From positions 496,001-560,000 of the forward strand of contig CAVXJZ010000002.1 of the NCBI GenBank assembly GCA_963762205.1: 64,000 nucleotides of DNA. Reading direction: 5' to 3'. This stretch comes from VRUE01 sp963762205. Its GTDB lineage: Bacteria > Actinomycetota > Thermoleophilia > Solirubrobacterales > 70-9. Below the pieces are notes generated by a model. It was not told where the DNA came from. It ran no database searches and saw only the letters and a program-made list of their open reading frames with translations. Shown one piece after another: positions 1 through 8,568 of this stretch (its first letter is position 1; each line of letters starts with the position of its first letter). The translations under genes were made by a program, and so were the position numbers.

Positions 1-98
1 TCTCGCGGATCGACAAGGCGATCCAGAAAGGCGCCCTGCACAAGAACACCGGCGCCCGCAAGAAGTCCCGGGCCGCACGCCTGGCCGCCCCTAAGTAG
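1..98 (+). CDS. rpsT: 30S ribosomal protein S20, 3' end only
   Basis: The window opens inside this gene. The last 32 codons (from base 3) read a lysine/arginine-rich helix with the S20 signature IDKAIQKGALHKNTGARKKS, ending at TAG 96-98. S20 binds 16S rRNA in the small subunit body during assembly. The 5' part lies outside the window. The stop overlaps, tail to tail, the last bases of holA (stop at 91-93), so no terminator hairpin separates the convergent genes. Confidence 0.9.
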   Translation, partial: SRIDKAIQKGALHKNTGARKKSRAARLAAPK

Positions 99-996
99 AC
101 GCGGTCGCGCGCCGGAGAGCCATCGTCAGCGCCAGCGGCTCGCCGTAGTCGGCGCCGCCGCGGCACCAGACCTCGAGGTCGGCCAGCGCCTCGGTGGCCG
201 GGCGCAGGTCGTCGCGCCCGGACCGGCGCAGGCGCGAGGCGAGCGCGTAGACCATCCCGGTCACGTTCTCGCCCTGATCGATCAGTCGCTCGGCGACCGA
301 TAGCGCCGCCGCCGGATCGTGGCTCTGCAGTGCGTCGGCGAGCGACCAGACGATCGCCTCGGAGGTGTCCGCGACCATCGCGTCGAGGTCGGCGAGCGTC
401 ACCTCGCCCCCGTCCCCCGCCCAGAGAGCCAGACGCTGAAGCTCTTGGCCGAGGCGCACGGGGTTCGCCCCCATCCGCTCGACCAGCGCGGCCGCGGCGC
501 CGGGCTCCAGGCGGAAGCCCAACCTGCCGGCGTCGGCAACCAGCGCCCGCGGCATCGCCCGCGGGCGCGGGGCGGCGAAGGCGTGCACCTCGCCACCGGC
601 CTCGCCAACGGCCCGCTCGAGCTTCTCCGGGGCCTCGGCGCGAGCGATCAGGACCACGGTGAGGTCGGGTGGCAGCGTCGCGAGGGCGGGGATCACCTCG
701 TCCAGCTGGCGGTCGCGCCAGCGCTCGACTCCGTCGGCGAGCAGGTAGCGCCGCGACCCGGTCAGCGACATCGCCGGCAGGGCGCCGAGCAGGGCCTCGT
801 GATCGGGCGCCCCCCGTCCCTCCGTCGCCTCGAAGACCTGCAAGGAGCCGGCCCCTCCCTCCGACTCGGCGCGCGCCCTGAGCCGGGCCCGCGTCGAGTC
901 GATCTTGGCGCCGTCGGTGCCGGCGATCAGGTAGAGCGAGCCCAGTTCCTCGGCCATCGGATCGAGTCTAGCCGCGGGCCCCGGCGGCTCAGCCAC
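91..996 (-). CDS. holA: DNA polymerase III subunit delta
   Basis: A 301-residue protein, near the usual 320-340 of HolA, the clamp-loader subunit that opens the beta sliding clamp. The N-terminal AAA+-like strand reads YLIAGTDGAKI (about residues 22-32), a degenerate P-loop as in the family, and the helical collar domain follows after about residue 205. The GTG at 994-996 overlaps the comEC stop by 8 bases, a coupling style seen elsewhere in this window. An ATG at 955-957 (MAEELGSLYL) is a good alternative start and would remove 13 residues. Last gene of the comEA-comEC-holA run and convergent with rpsT, the classic neighbour of holA. Confidence 0.88.
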   Translation of the reverse strand: MAEPPGPAARLDPMAEELGSLYLIAGTDGAKIDSTRARLRARAESEGGAGSLQVFEATEGRGAPDHEALLGALPAMSLTGSRRYLLADGVERWRDRQLDEVIPALATLPPDLTVVLIARAEAPEKLERAVGEAGGEVHAFAAPRPRAMPRALVADAGRLGFRLEPGAAAALVERMGANPVRLGQELQRLALWAGDGGEVTLADLDAMVADTSEAIVWSLADALQSHDPAAALSVAERLIDQGENVTGMVYALASRLRRSGRDDLRPATEALADLEVWCRGGADYGEPLALTMALRRATAST

Positions 997-2878
997 CGTG
1001 GACCGTGACCCGCCCGGACCGGACCTCGAGGACGATCGCGCCGTAGCGGTCTGTGCGCAGCGTGCGCACGCCGTGCGACGCGAGTGTCCGCAGCGTCGCG
1101 GCGGTCGGATGGCCGTAGGGATTGTGCTCGCCGACCGAGATCAGCGACAGCCTCGGCAGCGTCCTTTCGAGCAGGCCGCCGAGGCCGCCGTCCTCGCTGC
1201 CGTGGTGGGCGACCTTGAGCACGTCGACCGGGCCGGGGTCGATCGGGACCGCCTCCGCCTCGGCGTCGGCACTGAGCAGCATCGAGAAACCTCCCCAGCG
1301 GGCGACCATCACCAGGGCCAGGCGATTCGGGTCCTCACCGGCAGGGGGCGATCCGAGCAGGGTCGGAGGGGGCCAGATCACGTCGAGGCGGAGGCGGCCC
1401 GAGCGCAGCTGGTCGCCGGCGGCGACCCGGCGGGGCACGGCTCCCGCCGCCCGCGCCTCCTCGATCAACCGAGGGGCCGGCACCCCGTAGATGAGCCGGG
1501 CGACCGGCAGCCGGCCGAGCGCTTCCGCAATTCCGCCGGAGTGGTCCGACTGGTCGTGGGTGAGGACCGCCGCGGCGAGCCTCTCGACCCCCGCCCTGCG
1601 CAACGTCGCCACGAGCCGGTCGCCGGGCGGGCCGCCGTCGACCAGGATCGCCGGCGCCGCCGCGGGCTCGAGCAGGATCGCGTCCCCCTGGCCGATGTCG
1701 AGGACCGTCACCCGCAGCCCCGCCGGCGGCGCCGGCGGCCTGCGTGCCCCGGCCTCGGCCAGCGCGAGCGCGGCCAGAGCGACGAGGGCCAGCGCGAGCG
1801 CCGGCCCGAGCCGGCGCAGCGCACCGGGCCGACGGGCGGAGATGCCGCCGGATCGGTGTGTCCCGGGCCCATCGGCGAGCTGGTGGGCGCGACGGCGGGA
1901 GATTCTGCGGCGGTGGGCGGCAGCGCGGCCGGCGAGGAAAGCGACCACGATGCCGGCGTAGGAGGCGGCGAGGCCGGCGGGCCCGAGGGTCACCTCGAGC
2001 GAGGCCCAGCCCGGCCTCGCGCACCAGGCGGCGACCTGCGCGATGTAACCGAGCAGCAGGGCGTTGGGCGCGTTGACGGCCTCGACGGGGAAGCCCGGAA
2101 TCTGGCCGCAGGCGGCGGCGAGCATGCCGAGCCACATCGCCGGAGCAACGGCCGGCAGGGCCAGGAGGTTGGCGACGAGGGTCACGGTCGAGAGCTCGCC
2201 GAAGTGAAAGGCGATCAGCGGGGCGGTCGCGACCGTCGCCGCGACCGTCATCCCCGCCCCCTCGGAGAGGGCCCGCGACAGCGGCCCGGCGGCGCCGAGC
2301 CGGGACCCGATCGACCTCGCCGCGGGCGCCGCCAGGAAGACGATGCCGAGCACCGCGGCGAAGCTGAGCTGCCAGCCGATGTCGGCAGCCACGCCCGGGT
2401 CGATCGCCAGCGCGACGAGCGCCGCCATCGCCAGCGCGTAGAGGCGCGACGTGCGCCGCCCGGCGAGCGTCGCCAGCACGCTCAGCCCGCCCATCACCCC
2501 GGCCCGAAGGATCGAGGGACCGGCGCCGGCGACCGCGACGTAGACCGCGATCGTTCCGAACAGCCAGATCAGGCGCGTTCGCAGCGGCATGCCCAGCAGG
2601 GCCAGCAACGGGATCGCGAGCAACGCGACCAGAGCCACGTTCTGGCCCGACACGGCCAGCAGGTGGCTCAGCCCGGCCCGGCGGAAGTCCTCGACCGTGT
2701 CCTCGTCGATCCCCCCGTCGTCGCCGAGCACGAACCCCCGCGCCAGCTCCGCCTCCCGCGCCGGCATCCCCCGGCCGAGGGCGGCGCCGGCCCGCTCGCG
2801 AACCTCGCCCGAGTGCGCCAGCGCCAGCCCCGCGGCGAGCGCCGCTGAGAGGACGACGGCGAGCGTGGACGCGCGCAC
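989..2878 (-). CDS. comEC: ComEC/Rec2 DNA-uptake channel with metallo-beta-lactamase-like domain
   Basis: About 629 residues. The Competence-domain signature GLSHLLAVSGQNV is at about residues 69-81, then several membrane segments, then a soluble metallo-beta-lactamase-like domain (TVLDIGQGDAILL from about 391, THDQSDHSGG at 440-449, VLKVAHHGSEDGG further on). ComEC moves single-stranded DNA across the membrane; the beta-lactamase-like domain is proposed to be a nuclease. The N-terminal DUF4131/OB-fold part of longer homologues is missing: upstream of residue 1 the frame is occupied by comEA. GTG at 2878 is preferred over GTG 2884 because GAGGG lies at a better distance. Overlaps holA by 8 bases. 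Confidence 0.87.
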   Translation of the reverse strand: MRASTLAVVLSAALAAGLALAHSGEVRERAGAALGRGMPAREAELARGFVLGDDGGIDEDTVEDFRRAGLSHLLAVSGQNVALVALLAIPLLALLGMPLRTRLIWLFGTIAVYVAVAGAGPSILRAGVMGGLSVLATLAGRRTSRLYALAMAALVALAIDPGVAADIGWQLSFAAVLGIVFLAAPAARSIGSRLGAAGPLSRALSEGAGMTVAATVATAPLIAFHFGELSTVTLVANLLALPAVAPAMWLGMLAAACGQIPGFPVEAVNAPNALLLGYIAQVAAWCARPGWASLEVTLGPAGLAASYAGIVVAFLAGRAAAHRRRISRRRAHQLADGPGTHRSGGISARRPGALRRLGPALALALVALAALALAEAGARRPPAPPAGLRVTVLDIGQGDAILLEPAAAPAILVDGGPPGDRLVATLRRAGVERLAAAVLTHDQSDHSGGIAEALGRLPVARLIYGVPAPRLIEEARAAGAVPRRVAAGDQLRSGRLRLDVIWPPPTLLGSPPAGEDPNRLALVMVARWGGFSMLLSADAEAEAVPIDPGPVDVLKVAHHGSEDGGLGGLLERTLPRLSLISVGEHNPYGHPTAATLRTLASHGVRTLRTDRYGAIVLEVRSGRVTVHGG

Positions 2879-2891
2879 CGGCACCGTGCCC

Positions 2892-3521
2892 TCAGGGCTG
2901 GAGCCGGCCGCGCAGCGACTCCATCGTCGCCGGCCCGATGCCGGGCACCTCGTCGAGCTGGTCGACCGAGGCGAGCCCACCGTGGCGATCGCGGTACTCG
3001 ACGATGTCCCCCGCCGTGACCGGCCCGATGCCGTCGATCGATTCGAGCTGCTCGACGGTGGCGCTGCCCAGGCTGATCGGCCCCTCCTCGCCGGCGGCCC
3101 CGGCCGCCGCCGTGCCGCCGGCGGCCAGCCGCCCCGGCACCAGCACCTGCTGTCCGTCGGCGAGCCGGGCCGCGAGGTTGATCCCTTCCAGCCCGGCGCC
3201 GGCCGCGGCGCCGCCGGCCCGCTCGACCGCATCGGTGACGCGGGCGCCGGCCGGCAGCCGGTAGACACCGGGGCGGCGGACGGCACCGGTTACGTCGACG
3301 ACCACGTCGGGGCCGCCGCCTCCGACGCTGAAGCCGGATGAGCCTCCCCCGCCGCTGAAGCCGGATGAGCCTCCCCCGCCGCCGCCGTCCGCCGCGAAGG
3401 CGCTGTCTCCGGCCGAGCCCGGGCCTCCGCCCTCGGCCCGTATGGCCCGGGCGCCGACCAACAGCAGGGCGACCGCCACCGCGCCGTAGACGACCACCTG
3501 GGACCTGCTCAGGTCGGGCAT
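2892..3521 (-). CDS. comEA: ComEA-like DNA receptor (SLBB plus helix-hairpin-helix)
   Basis: 209 residues from the ATG at 3521; a 14-residue longer frame exists but the N-terminal membrane anchor (residues 8-25) favours this start. A glycine/serine linker (45-70) is encoded partly by a perfect 27-bp tandem repeat. It is followed by an SLBB domain (VDVTGAVRRPGVYRLP, 75-130) and two helix-hairpin-helix motifs (IDGIGPVTA 162-170, VPGIGPATM 192-200). ComEA binds incoming double-stranded DNA and passes it to ComEC, encoded 13 bases downstream. Together they suggest a DNA uptake path, although no pilus genes are in view. Confidence 0.9.
   Translation of the reverse strand: MPDLSRSQVVVYGAVAVALLLVGARAIRAEGGGPGSAGDSAFAADGGGGGGSSGFSGGGGSSGFSVGGGGPDVVVDVTGAVRRPGVYRLPAGARVTDAVERAGGAAAGAGLEGINLAARLADGQQVLVPGRLAAGGTAAAGAAGEEGPISLGSATVEQLESIDGIGPVTAGDIVEYRDRHGGLASVDQLDEVPGIGPATMESLRGRLQP
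3328..3381. repeat. 27-bp perfect tandem duplication in comEA linker
   Basis: Two identical 27-base units (3328-3354 and 3355-3381) sit back to back. They keep the frame and encode a repeated nine-residue Gly-Ser-Phe linker (GGGGSSGFS). Such exact repeats can expand or contract by slippage and so change the length of the flexible tether between the membrane anchor and the DNA-binding domains. Confidence 0.95.
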
Positions 3522-3611
3522 CGGCCCAGCCTGTACGACGGCCGCGCGCGGGTGACGCCCCAACTACAACGATTCGGCCGAGGGAAAGTGCCGAGATCGC
3601 GGCGCCGGCGC

Positions 3612-4013
3612 CTAGGCGCCTTCGTCGTCGTCGTAGCCGGCCACGTCGGCGGCCATCTGGCCTCCGTAGAGCTCGGCGACCGCGACCGGCGGCGACTGCA
3701 CCGAGATGCAGGCGAGCTCGTCCTCGCCGCCGTTGGCGATCGAGTGGTCGCTCGCCGGCGAGACGACGATCAGATCGCCTTCGCGGACGTCCTGGGTGTC
3801 GCCGGCGACGGACATGGTGCCGGCGCCGCGGACGACGACGTAGACCTGCTCGGCCTCCTCGTGCGAGCGAAGCGATTGCTGCGTGCCGGCCGGGACCTCG
3901 AGCCAGGTGACGGACATGTTGCGGGAGCCGAGCTCGCCGGCGTCCATGAGAACGTGCGAGCGGAGGCGGTGGAACTCCTCCACGGGGGCGTCTGCGAGGC
4001 GCCTGACGAGCAT
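3612..4013 (-). CDS. Small cupin-domain protein
   Basis: 133 residues from the ATG at 4013; a longer open frame upstream is only leuS read in another frame. The two cupin motifs are visible: SHEEAEQVYVVVRGAGTM and, after a short insert, PASDHSIANGGEDEL, giving a single beta-barrel. A metal-binding His/Glu set is plausible but incomplete (H-x3-E-x2-Q). The substrate cannot be told from sequence. Forty-three bases downstream of leuS on the same strand, so it may be cotranscribed. Confidence 0.75.
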   Translation of the reverse strand: MLVRRLADAPVEEFHRLRSHVLMDAGELGSRNMSVTWLEVPAGTQQSLRSHEEAEQVYVVVRGAGTMSVAGDTQDVREGDLIVVSPASDHSIANGGEDELACISVQSPPVAVAELYGGQMAADVAGYDDDEGA

Positions 4014-4056
4014 CGGCGGGCTTTGTACCAGATATCGCGTCGCCGACCGGGAGCGG

Positions 4057-6579
4057 TCAGCGGACGACGAGGTTGACCAGCTTGCCGGGGACGACGACCT
4101 CCTTGACGATCTCCCTGCCGTCGAGGTGGCGGCTGACGTTCTCGCTGGCCCGCGCCAGCGCCAGCAGCTCGTCCTCCGGGGTGTCGGCGCCGACCTCGAT
4201 CCGGTCGCGGAGCTTGCCGTTGACCTGGACGACGAGGGTGACCGTGTCGCGGGCGAGCAGCGCCGGGTCGGCCTTCGGCCAGTGCTCCTCCCAGACACGG
4301 CCGCCGTTCAGCCTCTCCCACACCTCCGCGCCGAGGTGCGGGGCGAAGGGGAAGATCAGCGAGGCGGCGGTCGCGGTGGCGAAGCGAAGCGCGGCCCGCC
4401 CGTCCTCGCCGGCGAAGAGGTCGTCCTTGAGCCGGTAGGCGTCGTTGACAAGCTCCATCACCGCGGCGATCACGGTGTTGAACTGAAAGCCGCGCTCGAA
4501 GTCCCGGGTCACCTTGTCGATCGCCCAGTGCGCCTTGCCGACCAACTCGCCCACCTCGGCGCTCTCCGAGGAGCCGGGAGCGCCCTGCGCCGTCCTCTCC
4601 TCGACCTCCTCGCAGAGGCGCCAGAGACGGGCCAGGAAGCGGCCGACCCCCTCGACCCCCTCGTCCGTCCAGTCGCCGCCCCGCTCCGGCGGGCCCATGA
4701 AGCAGACATAGGTGCGGGCGGTGTCGGCCCCGTATCGCTCGACGTACTCGGCCGGGGCCACCGTGTTCCCCCGCGACTTCGACATCTTCGCCCCGTCGCG
4801 CGTGATCATCCCCTGCGCGAACAGGTTCGCGAACGGCTCCTGCACCTCGAGCTCACCCAGGTCGGCGAGCGCCTTGGTGAAGAAGCGCGCGTACATCAGG
4901 TGCAGGATCGCGTGCTCGACGCCGCCGATGTACTGGTCCACCGGCAGCCAGTGGTCGGCGGCGGCGCGGTCCCAGGCCGCCGCGTCGTTGCGGGGATCGA
5001 GATAGCGGATGAAGTACCAGGAGGAGTCGACGAAGGTGTCCATCGTGTCGGTCTCGCGCCGGGCGGCGCCGCCGCACCTCGGGCACTCGGTCGCGACCCA
5101 CTCCTCGGCCGCGGCCAGCGGGCTGCGGCCCTGCGGCGCGTAGTCGTCGACCTCCGGCAGCTCGACCGGGAGCAGGTGATCCGGAACCGGGACGATCGCC
5201 GGCGCGCCCTCCTCGCCGCACGCCTCGCAGTAGACGACCGGTATCGGCGCCCCCCAGTAGCGCTGCCTCGAGACCAGCCAGTCGCGCAGCCGGTAGTTGA
5301 CCGCCGACTCCCCCCGGCCCTCGGAGGCGAGCCACTCGACGATCTCCGCGTAGGCCTCGCGATTGTCCTTGCCGTCGAAGCGGCCGGAGTTGACCATCGG
5401 CCCGTCGCCGGGATACGGGAGGCCGGCGTCGTCGCGGTCCGCCCCCTCGCCGACCCCCTCGATCACCCGCCTCACCGGCAGGTCGAATGCCTGCGCGAAC
5501 TCGTAGTCGCGCGTGTCGTGGGCGGGGACCGCCATGATCGCCCCGGTGCCGTACTCCATCAGCACGTAGTCGGCGACGAACATCGGGATCTCCTCGCCGT
5601 TTACCGGGTTGACGACGCTGCGGCCGAGCGGCACGCCCGTCTTCGGCCGGTCCTCGTCGCCGCGCTCCTCGGAGGACTCGCGGGCGACGCGATCGACGTA
5701 CTCGCGCACCTCCGCCTCCGCCGGCGTCCCGGCGACCAGGCGCTCGAGCTCGGGGTGCTCGGGCGCCAGCACGAAGAAGGTGGCGCCGAAAAGGGTGTCG
5801 GGCCGGGTGGTGAAGACCGGGAAGTCGATCCCCGGCTCCTCGCAGCGGAAGACGACCTCGGCGCCCTCCGAGCGGCCGATCCAGTTGCGCTGCATCGTGA
5901 TCACGTGCTCGGGCCAGGACTCGAGCCGGTCGAAGTCGGCGAGCAGGCGCTCGGCGTAGTCGGTGATCCTGAAGAACCACTGCTCGAGCTTGCGCTGCAC
6001 GACGGGCGTCCCGCAGCGCTCGCAGCGCCCGTCGATGACCTGCTCGTTGGCGAGCACGGTGGCGTCCTTCGGGCACCACTGGACCGGGGCCTCGGTGCGA
6101 TAGGCGAGGCCGCGCTCGAGGAGCCGCAGGAAGATCCACTGCGTCCAGCGGTAGTACTCGGGCGTGTGGGTGCCAAGCTCTCGCGACCAGTCGATCGAGA
6201 TCCCCCACTCGCGGAACTGGCGGCGGAAGGACTCGATCGAGCGCTCGGTGGCCTCGCGCGGTGGCTCGCCGGTCTTGATCGCGTTGTTCTCGGCCGGCAG
6301 GCCAAAGGCGTCGTAGCCCATCGGATGGATCACCTCGTAGCCGTGGCGGCGACGGAAGTGGGCGATCGCGTCGCCGACCGCGTAGCACTTGAGGTGCCCG
6401 ACATGGGGCTCCCCTGACGGGTAGGGCAGCATCTCCAGCACGTAGGACTTCGGCTTCGCGTCGTCGAAGCCGGGCTGCCCCGGGTTCGGCACCTCCCAGG
6501 TCCGCTCCTCGGCCCAGAGCCGCTGCCACTTCTCCTCAATCGCCTTGGCGTCGTATCCGCCGGCTCGCCCCGCGCTCAT
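4057..6579 (-). CDS. leuS: Leucyl-tRNA synthetase
   Basis: 840 residues, typical for bacterial LeuRS. Class I signatures are present: the HIGH-type motif YPSGEPHVGH near residue 53 and KMSKSRGN in the C-terminal half. An editing (CP1) domain lies between them, with zinc-type cysteine clusters (WCPKDATVLANEQV..., CERCGTPV and CPRCGGAARRETDT). It charges tRNA-Leu in the cytoplasm. The start is an ATG with no competing upstream candidate. Confidence 0.97.
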   Translation of the reverse strand: MSAGRAGGYDAKAIEEKWQRLWAEERTWEVPNPGQPGFDDAKPKSYVLEMLPYPSGEPHVGHLKCYAVGDAIAHFRRRHGYEVIHPMGYDAFGLPAENNAIKTGEPPREATERSIESFRRQFREWGISIDWSRELGTHTPEYYRWTQWIFLRLLERGLAYRTEAPVQWCPKDATVLANEQVIDGRCERCGTPVVQRKLEQWFFRITDYAERLLADFDRLESWPEHVITMQRNWIGRSEGAEVVFRCEEPGIDFPVFTTRPDTLFGATFFVLAPEHPELERLVAGTPAEAEVREYVDRVARESSEERGDEDRPKTGVPLGRSVVNPVNGEEIPMFVADYVLMEYGTGAIMAVPAHDTRDYEFAQAFDLPVRRVIEGVGEGADRDDAGLPYPGDGPMVNSGRFDGKDNREAYAEIVEWLASEGRGESAVNYRLRDWLVSRQRYWGAPIPVVYCEACGEEGAPAIVPVPDHLLPVELPEVDDYAPQGRSPLAAAEEWVATECPRCGGAARRETDTMDTFVDSSWYFIRYLDPRNDAAAWDRAAADHWLPVDQYIGGVEHAILHLMYARFFTKALADLGELEVQEPFANLFAQGMITRDGAKMSKSRGNTVAPAEYVERYGADTARTYVCFMGPPERGGDWTDEGVEGVGRFLARLWRLCEEVEERTAQGAPGSSESAEVGELVGKAHWAIDKVTRDFERGFQFNTVIAAVMELVNDAYRLKDDLFAGEDGRAALRFATATAASLIFPFAPHLGAEVWERLNGGRVWEEHWPKADPALLARDTVTLVVQVNGKLRDRIEVGADTPEDELLALARASENVSRHLDGREIVKEVVVPGKLVNLVVR

Positions 6580-6648
6580 ACCGATGATCCTACGAAGGGA
6601 GGCGGCACCGAGGGGTGCGCCCCGACGGTCGCATCGGGGCCTGGGCGC

Positions 6649-6702
6649 GAACGCACTTCTTGCCGCATATCGGGAAGAGGTGCGTTCTCACCGCATTCGG
6701 TG
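6649..6702 (-). other. Paired hairpins 3' of the SpoIIM-like gene
   Basis: GAACGCAC (6649-6656) pairs perfectly with GTGCGTTC (6680-6687), and more weakly inward (TTCTT with AAGAG). A second small hairpin, CACCG-CATT-CGGTG, occupies 6689-6702. They lie just after the stop codon of the gene at 6714 in its direction of transcription. No U tract follows, so this is a terminator-like 3' structure by position only. Confidence 0.55.
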
Positions 6703-6713
6703 GCCGGCGACGC

Positions 6714-7439
6714 TCAGGTGCCGAGCCTGTCCTGGAGGCCCGCTGAGAGCGCCTCGAGGAGGTGTGGCCAGATGTAGACCTCGATCGTCGCCGCGATCAC
6801 CAACGCCGGGATCGCCAGCAGCACGGTGACGAACGTCGCCGCCAGCAGCTGGTTCCACTCCCCCCGGCGGCTGGCGATCAACCAGGCGGCGAGCGGGAGG
6901 AAGAGGGCGGTCAGCTCGAGCAGCGCGTGGGGAAGGACGCTGAGGATCAGGACGCCGTGGGAGATGCCCAGCTGGTAGGAGATCGTCGAGCCCTGAAAGC
7001 CGAGGTAGAGAGCCTGGGTGCTGAGCGAGAAGAGGGTGACGGCGCCGACGAAGACGATCGCCAGCTCGCCCGCCTTGACGTGAACCCAGCGCGAGAGGCC
7101 GGTTCGCCGGGCGGCGGCGATCGGCATCGAGGCCCCGGCGATGAAGCCGGCCACGCAGGCGGTCGCGTGCAGGGCGAGGACGAGCGAGTTGCGCCAGAGG
7201 ATCGGCAGCAGGTCGCGCGGCTCGGATGGTTCGGTCAGGCCCGGCAGGCGGATCGGCGTGATGTCGGGCGCGAGCAGGCCGGCCACGACCCAGACGGCGC
7301 CGAGCAGGGTCAGGGCGATCGCCATGCTGAGAGCGAGCCAGCCGCCGAGAACCACCCCGCGCCGATCGCTCCACAGCTCGAGTGTCTCGCGGGTGTCCCG
7401 CATCCCGTGCGAGAAGACGTGCTCGTTGGCGGTGCTCAT
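6714..7439 (-). CDS. SpoIIM/DUF95-family integral membrane protein
   Basis: 241 residues from the ATG at 7439. About five to six hydrophobic segments are visible. The family mark is the helix HALLELTALFLPLAAWLIA, typical of stage II sporulation protein M-like (DUF95) proteins, with a preceding FQGSTISYQLGISHGVL block. In sporulating Firmicutes SpoIIM works with SpoIID/P in peptidoglycan remodelling. In actinobacteria the family is common and its role is not settled. It is followed by two 3' hairpins, and nothing nearby points to sporulation. Confidence 0.78.
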   Translation of the reverse strand: MSTANEHVFSHGMRDTRETLELWSDRRGVVLGGWLALSMAIALTLLGAVWVVAGLLAPDITPIRLPGLTEPSEPRDLLPILWRNSLVLALHATACVAGFIAGASMPIAAARRTGLSRWVHVKAGELAIVFVGAVTLFSLSTQALYLGFQGSTISYQLGISHGVLILSVLPHALLELTALFLPLAAWLIASRRGEWNQLLAATFVTVLLAIPALVIAATIEVYIWPHLLEALSAGLQDRLGT

Positions 7440-7533
7440 CCCTACCCCATCGGCAGCCGGGCGAGCGGATTTTAGGGGCGGCCCAGACGAACCGCCCGAC
7501 CAAATCCGACACCACAGGCCCCGACCGTACCGC

Positions 7534-7926
7534 CTAGTCCTCGCCCCGGGCGGGCGTCCGCGCACAGGCGGGAGTGCCCCCGGGCAGCCGGTACCGGTTG
7601 TCGGCGACGAGCCGGTAGACACCGGCGGCGACCCGCCTGAGGCCCGGAAACAGGAGCGCCCGGCCGGCGAGACTCCAGGCCGGGCCCGAAGCGCAGAGCG
7701 CCGCGGCGATCGCCTCGTGCCCCGAGCGGATCGTGCCGTCGGCCTCGACCCACTGCACCGCGTCCGCCGCCCGGGCCTCGTCGAGCCCCAAAGAGGCGAG
7801 GTCGGTGAGCTGCCAGGGGACGATCTCCGCATCCGGGCCGATCCGCCTCAGCAGGCCCGCGCTCGAGGTGCAGAACGCGCAATCGCCGTCGTATACCAAG
7901 ACCGCGCGCCTTCGATCGCCGCACAC
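7534..7926 (-). CDS. DCC-family (DUF393) thiol-disulfide protein
   Basis: 130 residues from a GTG at 7926 that begins one base after the TetR stop, suggesting coupled translation. Near the N terminus the family motif YDGDCAFC gives a CxxC pair (Cys16, Cys19). A mid-protein block (SGHEAIAAALCASGP) and the C-terminal YRLVADNRYRLPGG also fit DUF393. These small thioredoxin-like proteins are predicted to do thiol-disulfide exchange; partners are unknown. It shares a transcript with the tetR gene. Confidence 0.82.
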   Translation of the reverse strand: MCGDRRRAVLVYDGDCAFCTSSAGLLRRIGPDAEIVPWQLTDLASLGLDEARAADAVQWVEADGTIRSGHEAIAAALCASGPAWSLAGRALLFPGLRRVAAGVYRLVADNRYRLPGGTPACARTPARGED

Positions 7927-7927
7927 G

Positions 7928-8488
7928 TCAGCTCCACGAATCGCTGAGCAGCCTGTCGACCGCGAGCCGGAGCACATCCGACCGGGACCTGCCGTCGTGC
8001 CCGGCGGCGATGAAGTAGCTGCCTATGAGCAGCGAGTAGGCCAGCATGCTGCGCGCCTCGACGTCGTCCTCGTCGCTGCAGAACCCCTCGAACAGAGAGC
8101 GCAGGAACCCCATCCGCCGGTCGTCGACCCGGTGAAGGCGGGCGGCGACGACCTCATCGCGCCGCCCCCAGTCCCGAATCGCCAGCTCGACGGCGAAATC
8201 GGCCGAGGAGCTGAGCTCGAAGAGCTGCTGGACCTTCTCGCGGGGCTCGGCCGGACCGCCTTCGACGAGCGCGATGACCTCCTCGGTGCCGGTCCGCTCC
8301 CAGGCGTCGAGCAGCTCCTCGAGCAGCGCCCGGCGATCGTCGAAATGCCAGTAGAAGCCGCCCTTGGAGACCCCGAGCGACTCCGCCAGGGCCTCGATCC
8401 GCACGGCCTCGGGGCCACCATCCGCCATCGCTCTCAGGGCCGCGTCGATCCAGGCGCCGCGCGGTGTCCTCAGCTTGGCCACAGACAT
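7928..8488 (-). CDS. TetR-family transcriptional repressor
   Basis: 186 residues from ATG 8488. The N-terminal helix-turn-helix is clear (residues about 26-50: EALAESLGVSKGGFYWHF). The C-terminal ligand domain contains no recognised cofactor motif. The gene is divergent from the DUF2867 gene. The 80-bp gap holds two palindromes with the same ATACG-N4-CGTAT core, so it very likely controls itself and its neighbour. A possible own promoter reads TTGCAT (8513-8518 complement), 17-bp spacer, TATAGA (8490-8495 complement). That lies so close to the ATG that translation might begin at GTG 8482 on a leaderless transcript. Confidence 0.9.
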   Translation of the reverse strand: MSVAKLRTPRGAWIDAALRAMADGGPEAVRIEALAESLGVSKGGFYWHFDDRRALLEELLDAWERTGTEEVIALVEGGPAEPREKVQQLFELSSSADFAVELAIRDWGRRDEVVAARLHRVDDRRMGFLRSLFEGFCSDEDDVEARSMLAYSLLIGSYFIAAGHDGRSRSDVLRLAVDRLLSDSWS

Positions 8489-8492
8489 ATCT

Positions 8493-8506
8493 ATACGGGA
8501 CCGTAT
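8493..8506. promoter_or_regulatory. Probable TetR operator 1
   Basis: Perfect palindrome ATACGG-GA-CCGTAT. It overlaps the first base of the TTGACA -35 box of the DUF2867 promoter and lies in the spacer/-10 zone of the candidate tetR promoter, so a bound repressor could block both. The core ATACG-N4-CGTAT is repeated in operator 2. Confidence 0.75.
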
Positions 8507-8534
8507 TGACAGATGCAACCGAGTCTCATAGTGT
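8506..8534 (+). promoter_or_regulatory. Sigma-A type promoter of the DUF2867 gene
   Basis: A consensus -35 box TTGACA (8506-8511) is followed after 17 bases by TAGTGT (8529-8534, TAnnnT). Transcription would begin near 8541, inside operator 2. Confidence 0.65.
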
Positions 8535-8535
8535 C

Positions 8536-8557
8536 TTCCATACGCCATCGTATGGAA
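8536..8557. promoter_or_regulatory. Probable TetR operator 2
   Basis: Perfect 9-4-9 palindrome TTCCATACG-CCAT-CGTATGGAA, with the same ATACG-N4-CGTAT core as operator 1. It covers the predicted transcription start and abuts the ribosome binding site AAGGAGG (8556-8562). Confidence 0.75.
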
Positions 8558-8568
8558 GGAGGCCCAGG

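Noticed and set aside
989..3286. A 765-residue ComEC start upstream
   Set aside because: The first 134 residues are comEA read in another frame and have no ComEC character.
3883..6417. A long plus-strand open frame (844 codons) opposite leuS, and similar long antisense frames opposite comEC, RNase E/G, PBP2 and valS
   Set aside because: They mirror real genes. The translations are Arg/Gly/Ala-rich with no domains, as expected from the codon bias of a GC-rich genome.
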